A DNA stretch of 64,000 nt from Medicago truncatula (taxonomy: Eukaryota > Streptophyta > Magnoliopsida > Fabales > Fabaceae), in contig NC_053045.1 of the NCBI RefSeq assembly GCF_003473485.1, positions 5,854,501 through 5,918,500 of the forward strand. The letters are read 5' to 3'. Position numbers and translations under genes: made by a program. Under the pieces are notes generated by a model. The model had not been told where the DNA came from. It worked only from the letters and a program-made list of their open reading frames with translations, and made no database searches. Shown here one piece after another: positions 38,939-51,203 of the stretch; the first letter of the stretch is position 1, and each line of letters opens with the position of its first letter.

Positions 38939-40611
38939 ATTTCTTTTAATCAAATTTTCTAATAATAAAATTTGTCAAATTTTCATACTTGTTCTCCGCA
39001 AAGGGTTGAGCAATCTTTAGATCTTATCAAGATAAAGGTTTTCATACTTTTTTCTTCATCTTCCTCTTCATTAACTTCATAAATATTGAGTAATTAAACC
39101 AAAAATAAATCCAGCAAATCTGAATTACTCACAAAATCAAAATTACCCATAAATATTAATATTCTTCCTTCCTCTTCCTATTCTTCTGTTCTCTTCTCCT
39201 AAATTAGAATTACCCACAATAACACCATCACCAGATTCGCATCACCAGAATCTCAACACCAACACCATCTCAACAGAAACGCTAGAACATGCATGTGTTC
39301 TTGAACCTGCACCAAAATCAAATCTCCATCTCACGATCCTTTTCAGAACCACAACCACATACACAAAATCAAATCTCTGTTGGAATCATATTACAATGGG
39401 AAAGCAATCAATTGCAAGTATGAGATTTTTTATGTTTAATGGGTTTTTGAGAAATGGGTTTTGAGATTCATTTAATCAAGCATCGAGTTTTAAGATTCTC
39501 TTTTCCTTTCATTGAATCTTTCGTTGTAGAGAGATTTACTGTTGATGATGAGTTTTGAAGTGATGGCGGGTTTCAAATTTCAAATGGGTTTTAAGAAATG
39601 GATTTTATTTTGTAAATGAAGAGGTGAGGAGTTAAGATGATGGGTTTTGTTTTCTCGGTTATTTGTTGTTGATTTTCTGGGTTTATATTAATATGTTGGT
39701 GATGTTAATTCCAGATTTAAGGGTTTGATTATGTAGTATTTATTGAAATTAAATGGTTTAATTTTTTAAAGAAAAAAAATGGGTTTTTCTAATGAAGATT
39801 GATGAAGCTTTTATGAAGATGAAGATGAGGGAAGAAGATGAAGAAAAGTGGAATAAATTAAGTATTGGTGATACATGATTAGATCACACAGACCTCCTTT
39901 ATCCAACGGTCTCCTTTTTTAGGAGATTAAAATTGACGAAATAGGACTAAATTAACCGACGGAAACACATATAAAGGACCAACTTGAGAGTTTTAAAAGA
40001 TATGGGACCAATTTAAAAAAAGAATTAAGTTAAGGGACGGAGGATCAATTAAGCCATTTATTTTTCATGAAGAGTTGTTACTTACAATGTTACAAGTTAT
40101 ACCAATAATGTACTAATATTTATAAAATACTGAGAAAGAAAAAATATAATATGTATTAATCAGAACAAATAAGAAAGAATAGCAAATTAAAAAATAAAAG
40201 CACACATGATACTGTATATTATACACACAACACAACAGACCAAATAGGTAAAATTATGCTAGAAAAATAAACAACAATTTGCACAATCCAATGCAAGGGT
40301 GTAAAGGTCTTTTGCTAAAATGAAGACTCTTCTTTCTACTTCCTTCCCAATTTTGGCGTGGGTGTAAACAACAAATGAGTAGTACAGTACCATAAATAAA
40401 ATGCAATAAAAGTAGGGTTTTTTGGACTTTTCAAAAAATGTGGTTGTTTCCCACCCTTTCTGTCCACATTGGCGTGGAAAGATTTTCATGGTGGGTTCCA
40501 TTAGATTCTTTCTTTCCTTAACTTTTTTAGTGTGTTCCAAACTAGAGAAAATGTTTCCTTCCCTCAGCTTTCTCTCCTCCCCACAATCTTTTCTTGGAAA
40601 CAAACAGACCC
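38302..40611. mobile_element. PIF/Harbinger-like element, copy 4
   Basis: Same terminal repeats between TAA at 38299-38301 and 40612-40614. Confidence 0.55.
38631..40055. mobile_element. Mutator-like element, copy 4
   Basis: Same TIRs and ATTTATTTT duplication. The internal A tract is A32. Confidence 0.85.
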
Positions 40612-41601
40612 TAATTGTTCATGAAATCATCATGAAAATTGTGTAAGAGTGTCCCTTATAGTGATTAGACCAAGAAGTAAGCTTCAAAATTAATCCCTCT
40701 TCCTTCAAATCAGCCATCTACCCATCCTTCTAGACTTTGGGAAAATTTCATTTTTGCAAGCAAGAGGGAAAGAGTTCAAGAGAGGAAATTCATGGTGGTG
40801 TTTTGTTTGGTTGCTAGGTTCAAGGTTTGAAGTGGAATCTCAAGTGGGAAGCTTATTCTAGTAAGAGTTTATTTCAAACAAGGTGAGAATCCTAAATTAA
40901 GCTTGAATTTGAATTGTTGATTAAGTTAATGGGTATGTGAATTGTGTGAGAAAATTTGAATTTCTATGACAATTTTCATATTATAGTAGCTTGGTTCATG
41001 AAATGAGATAATTAGAGAATTTTTGTTGAAGATCATTGTTAATGGATTGTTGTTGATGTAAGAAAGATGAGTTGGTGATCAAAATGGTGTATTATTGTTA
41101 AACGCGATTGTACTTCAACCTTATGAAAATTGGGTAAAAATTTGTATGGCATGTTGGTAGTATATTCATCATATCTCTTTCTGTGTAATCTGGAATTAAG
41201 TAATTGTTGAAGTTTCGGATTCTACACTTATTTCCCTTCAGTTTGAATACTTTGCATGATTCGGATTAAGAATGGACTCAGAAAACGCATTTAAAGTTTG
41301 GAAATTCATGCTGAAAATGGCTACGGGTTTGATGTGGATTTTTCCGAAATAAGCTACATTGTGAATTCAAATTGGTTATAAATGATTTCAGGTTAATTAT
41401 GGATGCCCTTATGGTTGAGCGTGAAGTTGGTTGAGGTTTGAAATGCAAAAGTGAGACGAGCCTATGCCATTTTAAAGGATTAAAGGTGAGTTCCTTTAGC
41501 TTAGAATCCACCTTTGGGGATCAATTATGATTATGTTAGATTATTGACATAACATGAATAATTAGACCATTTTTAGGATTACATGCCGATTGTATAAGCA
41601 T

Positions 41602-42352
41602 TAAGGTAGTCAAAATCGAGATCCTAGGCAAGATCGGAGAGGGATCACAAGATCGTAAATCGATGGATCGTAACACGGATCGTAAGATCCTACCAAATTC
41701 ATAAATTGACATATGTATGGCAATAAATTATGTAAATGCATAAAAAATAAATTGTGTACTTGCTAATTACATAATATAACCCTCTGAAAAAGAAAAAAAA
41801 TTAAATAATATAACATTCCCCAAACATAAAATATTTTCTTATTATTTTATTTATTTTTGACCAAAAACATTTTCTTATTATTATATTATTTTGTTTATGT
41901 GTATGGTTTTTTTAAATCACATGATTGGTTATTAACTAATTATTGAAAATGCCCTTCAAAAAAATTAATTATTGAAAACAAACAAAAAATATGTTAAGAA
42001 AAGAAAAGACAGCGTATAAAAAAACAAAAGGCAAAGCGAAAAAGAAAAAAAAAAAAGGAAATGTCAGCGTGCAACAAAAAAATAATAAAGAAACGACTGC
42101 GTTTCACATGTTTTATTACTAACATCATCGTTTTAATGAACCGAGTCGTGGATCCGACCTGCGAGAAACATCTCTGCGTAACAAGAACAGAAGCGGCAGA
42201 CACGCACGATTTCACCGTATTTGCAACTTTTCGCGGCGATCCTGGCCGCGCCTACCAAATTCCGATTCCAGCCATGTTTCAACACGGGAAGGGGTGGCGA
42301 GATCGCAAAGTCGTACGATCCTACGAGTTGGATCGTGAGTTTAACTACCTTG
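41602..42352. mobile_element. hAT-like element, copy 4
   Basis: Same ends, with ATAAGCAT at 41594-41601 and 42353-42360. Confidence 0.75.
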
Positions 42353-42606
42353 ATAAGCATGACTATCATGCCATATGAATGGTACATGTGAAACAAAATA
42401 AATATGAGATAGTAGAATAATTATTTTTTGAATTAGGAATCTTTATTTGTTTATTCTAAAATCTCATTTATGTTAATAAGTATGTTTATGCTAGTATAAA
42501 TGTTGGAGGGAAGTTCTATCAACGCAATTGATGTATATTAGTAATGATTTGAAAGAAAATTGAAATGAGTAACATGCTCATAGAAAAGAAAAAAAAAAAC
42601 TTGAGA

Positions 42607-42994
42607 AAATCTCCGTTTACTACAACGAAGAGATATAATGTAGTCTATGAGGTATGGCTCATAGTAACGAATGCGAAATCTCTGTTTGCTACAACGAAGA
42701 GATAATGTAGCCTATGAGGTACGACTTATAGTAACGAATAGAAATCTCCTTTTGCTACAACGAAGAGATAATGTAGCCAATGAGGTATGGCTCATAGTAA
42801 CAATTTGAGAAAAAAAAACTCCGTTCGCCAGAACGAAGAGATAATGTGGTCCAAATGCACAGTAAAATGCGAAAACTCCGTTTGCTACAACGAAGAGATA
42901 ATGTAGCCTACGAGGTACGACTCATAGTAACAATTTGAGAGAGAAAAAACTCCGTTCGCCACAACGAAGAGATAATGTGGTCCAAATGCACAGT
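42607..42994 (+). repeat. LTR minisatellite, copy 4
   Basis: Six ~65-bp units as in copy 1. Confidence 0.9.
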
Positions 42995-43850
42995 TAAATT
43001 TGTAGTTAATGATATGAAACTCTATGTCAAGAATTATTCAAATAATATTTGAAAAACTTATATTTTTCAATTATGGAACCAATGGAAAAAATAAATAAAA
43101 ATTAAGTACCCTCCAACATGAATACTAACATAGCATACACATGTTAATATGAAAGTTATGTTTAGAATGAATTAGTTATGAAGCATTATTTCATTGGGTA
43201 TTTTACCAATCGTTGGAAATGAGGAATTTTAGTTATGGAACTTCGGTTTAGTTTAGCTGAAATTAGTTGTTATCAGAAGAAAAATAAATGAGAGACATAC
43301 TCAGATAAGTATGTCAAAGTATAAGTTATACCAGAATACGATATATTGGATATATGATTATGATTATTATTATGATTATGGTGATTATGCTTATGATTAA
43401 AGTTATGAGTATGACTATGTTTATGATATAATCAAAATAGTATTTCAGACAGCGATTTTAGTTATCCCCTGATCGCTCAGTTATGCATAATGAAATCATA
43501 TAAACCCGAAATGGGTTGAGTTTAGTAACAGCTGGCGATCCTAGGTTCCCCGAGATTTCCTACAGCCTATGATAGGTGGAACTCACCGAGACATTTTGTC
43601 TCACCCAATCCTTTTTATTTATTTCAGATGTACAAGTTATTATACAACATGATGGTTCGTAATGAAGAAGCAGAAGTCGCTGGAAGTTTCGCATCAATTG
43701 TGTTAGTGTTATTTCAGAGGTATAAGACGAGCATTTTCTATATATTATTCGAAGGAAATTTTTATTATTGTAATTTTAATATATTCAATGCCAAATTTAG
43801 CACACATGCTAGATATCCTAGGAAATTTCTAGTAGGGGTGTTACATCTAT

Positions 43851-46718
43851 AAATTATAACGATAGAAATCATATTCACACTTGTTCAAATTTTTTCTTTT
43901 TGTGTTTGTAAGAGGAAAGGCTTTCATGATATCAAGCTAATTGTAACAAGTTAAATATTTTTTACATTTGTGTTCAGCCATGCCGATGAAAGAACGAAAA
44001 TAGTGAAAGTAATATGATTCTCATTGTTGGTTACAGAGACTGTTTCCACTGTGCAACAGTTAGTACTTAGTCTAAGTGTGTGTTTGAATGAGGTAATTAG
44101 AAAATTTTGAAGAATTTAAAATTCCAAACAATTTAAATGATTCAATTAAATTCCTTTCATTTCTCAATACTTTTATTTGGATGGACTATTTAGACACACT
44201 CCCATGATAAAATTTAAAAGAGAAATAATTTAGTCACATCATTTAATATCATTTTTCTTTTAAATTTTATGAATCATATGTGTGTCCCAATAAATTTTAT
44301 TTAGGTGTGTGCCTAAGTAAGACTTACTCCAAACCAACCGTTCTTAACAGTGGTATTAATATAGTTGCAAATACACTCTTCCCCGTGTTCCAAGGTGCAT
44401 GGCAGATAAAATATAAATTGTGATCGGTGACATTAGTCAATCACAATATCACAAATGCATATGAGAAGTTTCTTTGAAGAAGGGATGTGTCGTCACTCAC
44501 ACGATGACTTCCAAGTCTTCCATTCATTTTTGACGGGTAGTGTCACCTTTCCCATTCAATTTTAGGGATCCCTTAGCAATAATACACCGGTAGTGACTGA
44601 GGTTTGTAGATTATGAATTCATGGTAGCAATTTATTGATGATGATGATAATAGTAGTAATAATAATAATAATCTATAATGTAAATAAAGATAAGGGGAAT
44701 GCTAACAAGTATTTTTAGGGTATCGGTTAAAATACTAAAAGTAGAAAGTTTATATTAAAAAGTTGTGTAATTATTACATTGACTAAAGGAACAATTTGTA
44801 TTTCTAAGATAATTTTTTTTTAATTGAATCCTTAAACAATGTTTTTAGAGCACTCGTTAGCAAAACTCGATAAGATAATACAAACTTATCCTTAAAGCTA
44901 GTCTTTTCACTTTCAATTATACCCTTAAACAAATTTACCCATAACAATGATATTTGTTACATTGTTGGTGTCATTGAAAAAGGTAAGTATAGTTTGTTAC
45001 AATATTATTTATATTTATATTTTTAATCAAAATTTCAATTTTTTAAAAGAGGAATAAACTAGATTTTATAAAATCCATTGTTCGTCGTTTATATGCATTA
45101 CGCAATAAAAAGAGCGGATAGAAGGACGCTGAGTGTCAGTCTAAGCGCTAATAATAATAATAACTCTTTTAAAATAATAATTTTACTGGCCTCTAAAAAA
45201 AAAGTTTTTTCTAATCAATGTATTTTGACTGTTGTTGGGTTTTAAATTAATCAATATTTTTTGTCGATTAAAAAAAATAATTTTTCGCCCTTAAAGTCTT
45301 ATTTAATGGATAACTTCGTTATATTGAACATCTTCACGCCCGTTTCATATGGTGATTGTTGCTTCCTCGTTGTTACATAGCCTAGTAATTTGGTCACTAT
45401 ATTCGCCCTCCTTATATCTATTTATTTGAGTATTTGATCAATGGACCAATAGCAAAATATAAAAATTGTCTTTAGAGTTTTTTCTTTCTTTTGACAAAAA
45501 ATTTTCCTTAGAGTTAAATAATATTTTTTGACAATATTTTATATTAAAATTTAAAACCACCTTAGGTACAATTTTTTATTTTATTTAATGAATTTTTAAT
45601 TGACTTTTTATCCTAGAATAGTCGAATTCATCAAGATTATAGGTCGGAGATTAGTCATGGATTTAATTAAATTAAATAATTATGTATCAAATGTTGTAAT
45701 TTCAATCAACTACTAGTTCAAATCTATCAGTTATCATTATGAACTATTTTTCAAATATCTGTTAACTAATGTAGTTTCATTTTTACCAAACGGACTCCAA
45801 AAGTTAGAATCTTGTTTTTCAATGCATCACTAGTTTAGCTTAAAATTCATTAATTTAAATGGCCACATATATGGTTCAGTATTGGCTTTGTAAAACCCAC
45901 TTCATGACTATATAAGTTCTTTAACTTAAACAAGTTCTTTTGTTATGATTCTGATTAGAATGCAGGTCAACATTCATATACTTCTACCTCTAAAGCTTGT
46001 AGTTGTATTAATTAGAGTACTTATGTCCACTATATCTTTGAAAATTTTGGAAAAAATACTAGAAATCACAGGGATTGAATTAGACCTTCAAATACCTTAC
46101 CCTCATTCTCATTCGGGTAACATTTTATTCTCTTCATACAAATTATGTATTTTGCAATTTTTTTTTTGATGTCTCTCAATAAATAAATAAAGGTGCCCAA
46201 AACTGCAATAGTATAAATAAAGGTACCCAAAACTGAATAGGCTAAACTGATATTACTACATGTCAAAATTGAATTAGGAAATAAGAAATTGAAGAAGAAA
46301 TAATAAACATCTCCAAATCCATTTCTAACCAATATTAGAATTTAAAGACACGTAGTGTCTATTAGAAATAATAAATATCATTGACCAAAAAAAAAAAGAA
46401 ATAATAAATATCAGTATGTTTTTTATGCATTTTCTTTTGATAATGTTAAGCAAATTTATAGGTCAAGCTTAAACTATGGACCCTCATAATACCCCACAAG
46501 TTCCTATCAGACTTATGTGACTTTATGATTAGGTTTACTTGGAAAATACGAAATGCTCAGTTCAGTTGATTTTGCAGAAACTTATAGATCACTTTCAACG
46601 AAATTTCCCTTAAAACTATTGACCCATTCCACACTGGAAAACACAGTGAAGATTACATGTGTCTGCAACTTTATAACTCAACCATTAGTGTTGTGATTGT
46701 CACTACGAGTAAATAACA
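43851..46718. other. 5' flank of RLP copy E; no gene seen
   Basis: Same sequence as 7355-10221. No supported gene. Confidence 0.6.
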
Positions 46719-49700
46719 ATGAGAATCACATTAGTTTCATTGTTTTCCTTCCTTATCTGCTACTACAGTATTTATATCACTTTCCAAATCACCACCATTG
46801 CCTCAGCCAAATGTCTTGAAGATCAACAATCATTCCTACTACAACTAAAGAGCAGTCTCATGTTCAAGCCAGAAATTTCTAACAAGCTGAAGTTGTGGAA
46901 TTCAAGTGTTGATGGCTGTGAATGGATTGGTGTAGCTTGTGACAGCAAGGGATTTGTTGTTGGTCTTGATCTGAGTGAAGAATCAATCTCTGGTGGATTT
47001 GATAATGCAAGCAGTCTTTTTAGTCTTCAACATCTTCAAAAATTGAACTTGGCTGCTAACAATTTCAATTCTGTCATTCCATCAGGATTCAACAAGTTGG
47101 TGATGTTGAGTTATTTGAATTTGTCATATGCTAACTTTGTGGGGCAAATTCCTATAGAGATTTCTCAGCTTACAAGGTTGGTTACTCTTGACATATCTTC
47201 TGTTAATAGCTACATAACAGGACAAGGGCTGAAACTTGAGAAACCAAATCTACAGAAATTTGTCCAAAATCTGACCAGTCTTAGGAAGCTGTATCTAGAT
47301 GGTGTAAGTATAAAAGCTCAGGGACAAGAATGGAGGAATGCTTTGTTGCCCCTGCCTAACCTCCAAGTATTGAGTATGTCTTATTGTGATCTATCAGGTC
47401 CCCTTGATTCTTCCCTAACAAGACTAAAGAACCTATCAGTCATTATTCTTGATGGGAACAATTTTTCATCCCCAGTGCCACAAACATTTTCCAATTTCAA
47501 AAAATTAACCACCCTCAGTCTTGCATCTTGTGGATTGACTGGTAAATTTCCAAAAACCATCTTTCAAATTGGAACGTTCTCATTTATTGACTTATCCTTC
47601 AACTACAATCTCCATGGTTCGATTCCGGAATTTCTGCTGGGTGGATCTCTCCAAACCTTAAGGATAAGGAACACAAGCTTCTCTGGAGCATTTCCATACT
47701 CTATTGGTAACATGGGGCATTTATCTGAATTGGATCTTTCGAATTGTGAACTTAATGGAACACTTCCCTTTTCACTGTCAAACCTCACAAAACTGAGATA
47801 CATGGATTTGTCATCTAATAGTTTCACAGGTCAAATGCCACCATTTGGGATGGCCAAAAACCTTACCCGTCTAAACCTTTCTCATAATCGTTTAAGTGGT
47901 GAAATTTCATCATCCAATCACTTTGAAGGACTGCACAATCTTGTCAGTGTTGACTTGCGTGATAATTTCATCAATGGGAGCATTCCTTCATCTCTTTTTG
48001 CACTCACTTTACTGCTAAACATTCAGCTTTCACTCAACCAGTTTAGTAAATTTGACAAATTGATAAATGTGTCTACCTCTGTACTCAAAACCCTTGATTT
48101 AAGCAACAATGATCTATCAGGGCCATTTCCAATGTCTATCTTTAAACTCCATTCGCTTTCTGTCCTCGATCTTTCCTTTAACAGGTTGAATGGGTCGCTG
48201 CAGCTAGATGAGCTTATGGAGCTTAGAGATTTATCTACACTAGACCTTTCATACAACAACATATCAGTAAATGTAAATGTTTCAAATCCTAATTATACTT
48301 CCTTTCCCAATATTAGCACACTCATTTTGGCATCCTGCAACCTGAAAACTTTCCCTAGTTTCTTGAGAAACCAATCCTGGTTAAGCATTCTAGACCTCTC
48401 ACATAATCAGATTCAAGGAATAGTTCCCAACTGGATTTGGAGGATTCAAAATCTTCAAAGCCTTAATATTTCTCACAATATGCTCACTGGTTTTGATGGA
48501 CCTTTGCATAACCTCACTTCCAACTTGATATCCCTTGATCTTCATAACAATCAACTGCAGGGGCCAATACCTGTTTTTTCTGAATTTTCTTCTTATTTGG
48601 ATTACTCAATGAACAAATTTGATTCTGTTATCCCACAAGATATCGGTAACTACCTGTCTTTCACAACTTTTCTCTCTTTTTCAAATAATACTTTACATGG
48701 AACTATCCCTCGATCCCTCTGCAATGCTTCAAATCTTCAAGTGCTTGATATTTCCATTAATAGCATTTCTGGAACAATTCCCTCATGTCTAATGAAAATG
48801 ACTCAAACACTTGTGGTATTAAATATGAAGATGAACAATCTCATTGGCACTATCCCAGATGTGTTTCCACCTTATTGTGCTCTAAGAACTCTTGATCTCC
48901 AAAAGAATAACTTAGATGGACAGATTCCAAAATCTCTTGTGAAATGCTCAGCACTAGAAGTACTAAACCTTGCAAACAACATCATCATTGGCACATTTCC
49001 ATGCCTGTTGAAGAACATATCCACAATCCGTGTCATAGTCTTGCGCAGCAACAAATTCAATGGTCATATCGGATGTCCAAACACCAGTGGCACATGGCAG
49101 ATGCTTCAGATAGTTGATCTAGCCTTTAACAACTTCAGTGGTAAACTACCAGGAAAATTCTTCACAACGTGGGAGGCAATGAGGTCTGATGAAAACCAAG
49201 CTGATTTGAAGGTAAAACGCGTCCAATTTGAGGTTCTCCAATTTGGTCAGATTTATTATCATGATTCAGTGACAGTAACAAGCAAAGGTCAACAGATGGA
49301 TTTAGTTAAAATTCTAACAGTCTTCACTTCCATCGACTTCTCATCGAATCATTTTGAAGGACCTATACCATATTCAATAGGGAACTTCAAAGCACTTTAC
49401 ATTCTCAACATTTCAAACAACCGTCTCTCAGGTAAAATCCCATCTTCCATAGGGAACTTGAAACAATTGGAGTCCTTAGACCTCTCAAATAACACTTTGA
49501 CTGGTGAAATTCCTGTGCAGCTAGAAAGCTTGTCCTTCCTTTCATATTTGAACCTTTCCTTCAATCATTTGGTGGGAAGATCCCAACAGGTACTCAACTT
49601 CAGTCATTTCAGTCTTCTTCTTTTGAAGGAAATGATGGGCTATATGGACCTCCATTGACTGAAAAACCAGATGGTAAAAGGAATGATGAGTTGCTATCTT

Positions 49701-49906
49701 GTTCAACAGACTGGAAATTTTTAAGTGTAGAATTGGGGTTTGTTTTTGGTCTCGGAATTGTCATTGGTCCTCTAATGTTTTGGAAGCAATGGAGGATAAG
49801 ATATTGGAAACTAGTGGATAAAATTCTTTGCTGGATCTTTTCAAGGATTCATCTTGAATATGTAACCCATAGAGGACAGACATACATAGTTTTAAGGTGG
49901 CATTAG
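46719..49906 (+). pseudogene. LRR receptor-like protein (RLP), array copy E, one frameshift near the 3' end as sequenced
   Basis: Identical to the intact copy for about 950 codons, then one G is missing at 49574-49576 (GTGGGAAG for GTGGGGAAG). The frame then reads out to a stop at 49658. That would remove the juxtamembrane stretch, TM helix and tail, giving a 979-residue secreted LRR protein. The lost part is intact in the shifted frame up to the normal TAG. Because the other copies also differ only by homopolymer losses, an error is likely. If real, this is a secreted decoy-like ectodomain. It is the last copy of the array and lacks the downstream LTR. Confidence 0.85.
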
Positions 49907-50400
49907 CGACTAATGAGTGTCCTAATTAGTAGTATAATTTAATGTTTTCTATTACCAACCATGTTGTTTGTTAACGTTAAAAATAAATAAATAAATAAAT
50001 AACCAAGTTTTTGTTATGTATACTTCTTTGTGATGAGATGTGGTGAAACTTTGAAGAGCATCTATTAAATAAAATAGCTTCACACGAAGTTGTGGTGACA
50101 AGTTTTAATTCAAAATAAAAAAAGGATGAGTTGGTCTATATCATGTTATGAAGTAGTAGCAACAAAGAAGGAATGAAACTAATGTGATTCTCATTGCTCT
50201 CTCTAATTACTCGGACACAATTTTAGTTTGATATATGTATATGTGATAAATGGTGGTATTAGTTGAAGTTTCTTCGAAGAAGAGCAGTGTGGTCATTCAC
50301 ACCATGACTTCCAAGCCATTCACCTACTCTTTCCCATTCAATTTTAGGGAACCTTCTTAGCAATATACCTCATCAATTTGACTAGAATATCAATTTTAGG
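49907..50400. other. Array end: empty LTR site and diverged paralogous flank
   Basis: Up to about 50030 the 3' flank matches the other units; from there to 50139 substitutions appear (for example GATGAGATG for GATGATATG). TCTAT occurs once at 50135-50139 with no LTR. From about 50145 to 50390 the sequence is a diverged relative of unit positions 7490-8090: ATGTGATTCTCATTG, CCATGACTTCCAAG and CCCATTCAATTTTAGGGA are shared. It is therefore the old upstream flank of another RLP that is no longer adjacent. Confidence 0.7.
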
Positions 50401-51135
50401 TTGTTTAAAATTCTAGTTGTACAAAATTCATTTCTCAATATCTAATGGTACAACTTCTAAAAAAAAAACATAATTACAAAAAACCAAAACATTCATCAAA
50501 TTTATGGCTCCATAATATCTTTAGAAATTTTTTTATTTTATTTCTCATATTATGTCTTTATAAAAATATTTTACATACTTCTTATACTATTTACTATATG
50601 ATATTTGAAATTTTGTTTAAAATATTTTTAGGATTTATTTCTTATTTCTTAATAAAAAAAGGATTTATTCCTTATTTAAACTATCATTTAAAAAACATGT
50701 TTTGTATTAAAATTTAACTATATGTAGAGAACTGTAGATAAAAGTTTAAAACGAAGTTTCTCCACATATCATATATTTCTCCAAATAAAACTATATGTAG
50801 AGATTATGTTTTTAGATGCTTTATGTTCTCAAGTAGTTTGATACCCGTGCCTGCACGGGAAATATTTTACTGAAAAACTATATTATATATTTTAAATGAT
50901 ATAAATTGTAACTGCTCTTCACATGGTTCTTAACTTAAAATATAAATTTTTGTAGTTATTATAACTTATTTGTCCGAGAACAGAGTTTAAGGATGAATCA
51001 GTTACGATACTCAAGCGATAGAGGACTGGTACAGTGGAGAAGATGATCCAATGAGTTTCCTGGTGATGGTTAGAGCGAGCGGCAGAGGTATATTTAAAAC
51101 AGACACATGCTCCGACACTCAAGTTAGTATTTGCT
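50401..51135. other. Intergenic, no gene seen
   Basis: AT-rich, with short frames only. A small hairpin CCCGTGC-CT-GCACGGG lies near 50845-50861. It resembles the hairpins near plant Helitron 3' ends, but no following CTRR terminus is seen. Confidence 0.4.
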
Positions 51136-51203
51136 CGAGAGAGAGAGAGGGGGAGGGAGGGAGGGAGGGAGAGGGAGAGAGAAGGAGAGGGAGAGAAAGA
51201 GAG
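51136..51203. repeat. GA-rich low-complexity tract
   Basis: Purine run of GAGAGA, GGGAGGGAGGG and GAGAAAGAGAG on the + strand. Confidence 0.9.

Larger units (their letters stand above)
37938..43845 (+). mobile_element. Solo LTR with nested insertions, array copy 4
   Basis: Same insertion, TCTAT at 37933-37937 and 43846-43850, 5908 bases, almost identical to copy 1 (5907). It is the last LTR copy; the next gene has an empty site. Confidence 0.85.
1..50139 (+). repeat. Tandem array of ~12.2-kb units, each with one RLP gene
   Basis: The bases at the window start recur at 12196, 24354, 36496 and 48695, so the periods are 12195, 12158, 12142 and 12199. Each unit is: RLP 3' part, short 3' flank, 5.9-kb solo LTR with nested DNA transposons, 2.9-kb 5' flank, RLP 5' part. 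Proteins read from the complete copies are identical apart from frameshifts, and the intergenic parts differ mainly by one-base indels in homopolymers. The array ends at 50135-50139, where the LTR insertion site is empty. Near identity means very recent duplication, ongoing homogenisation, or assembly expansion. The left end of the array lies outside the window. Confidence 0.95.
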
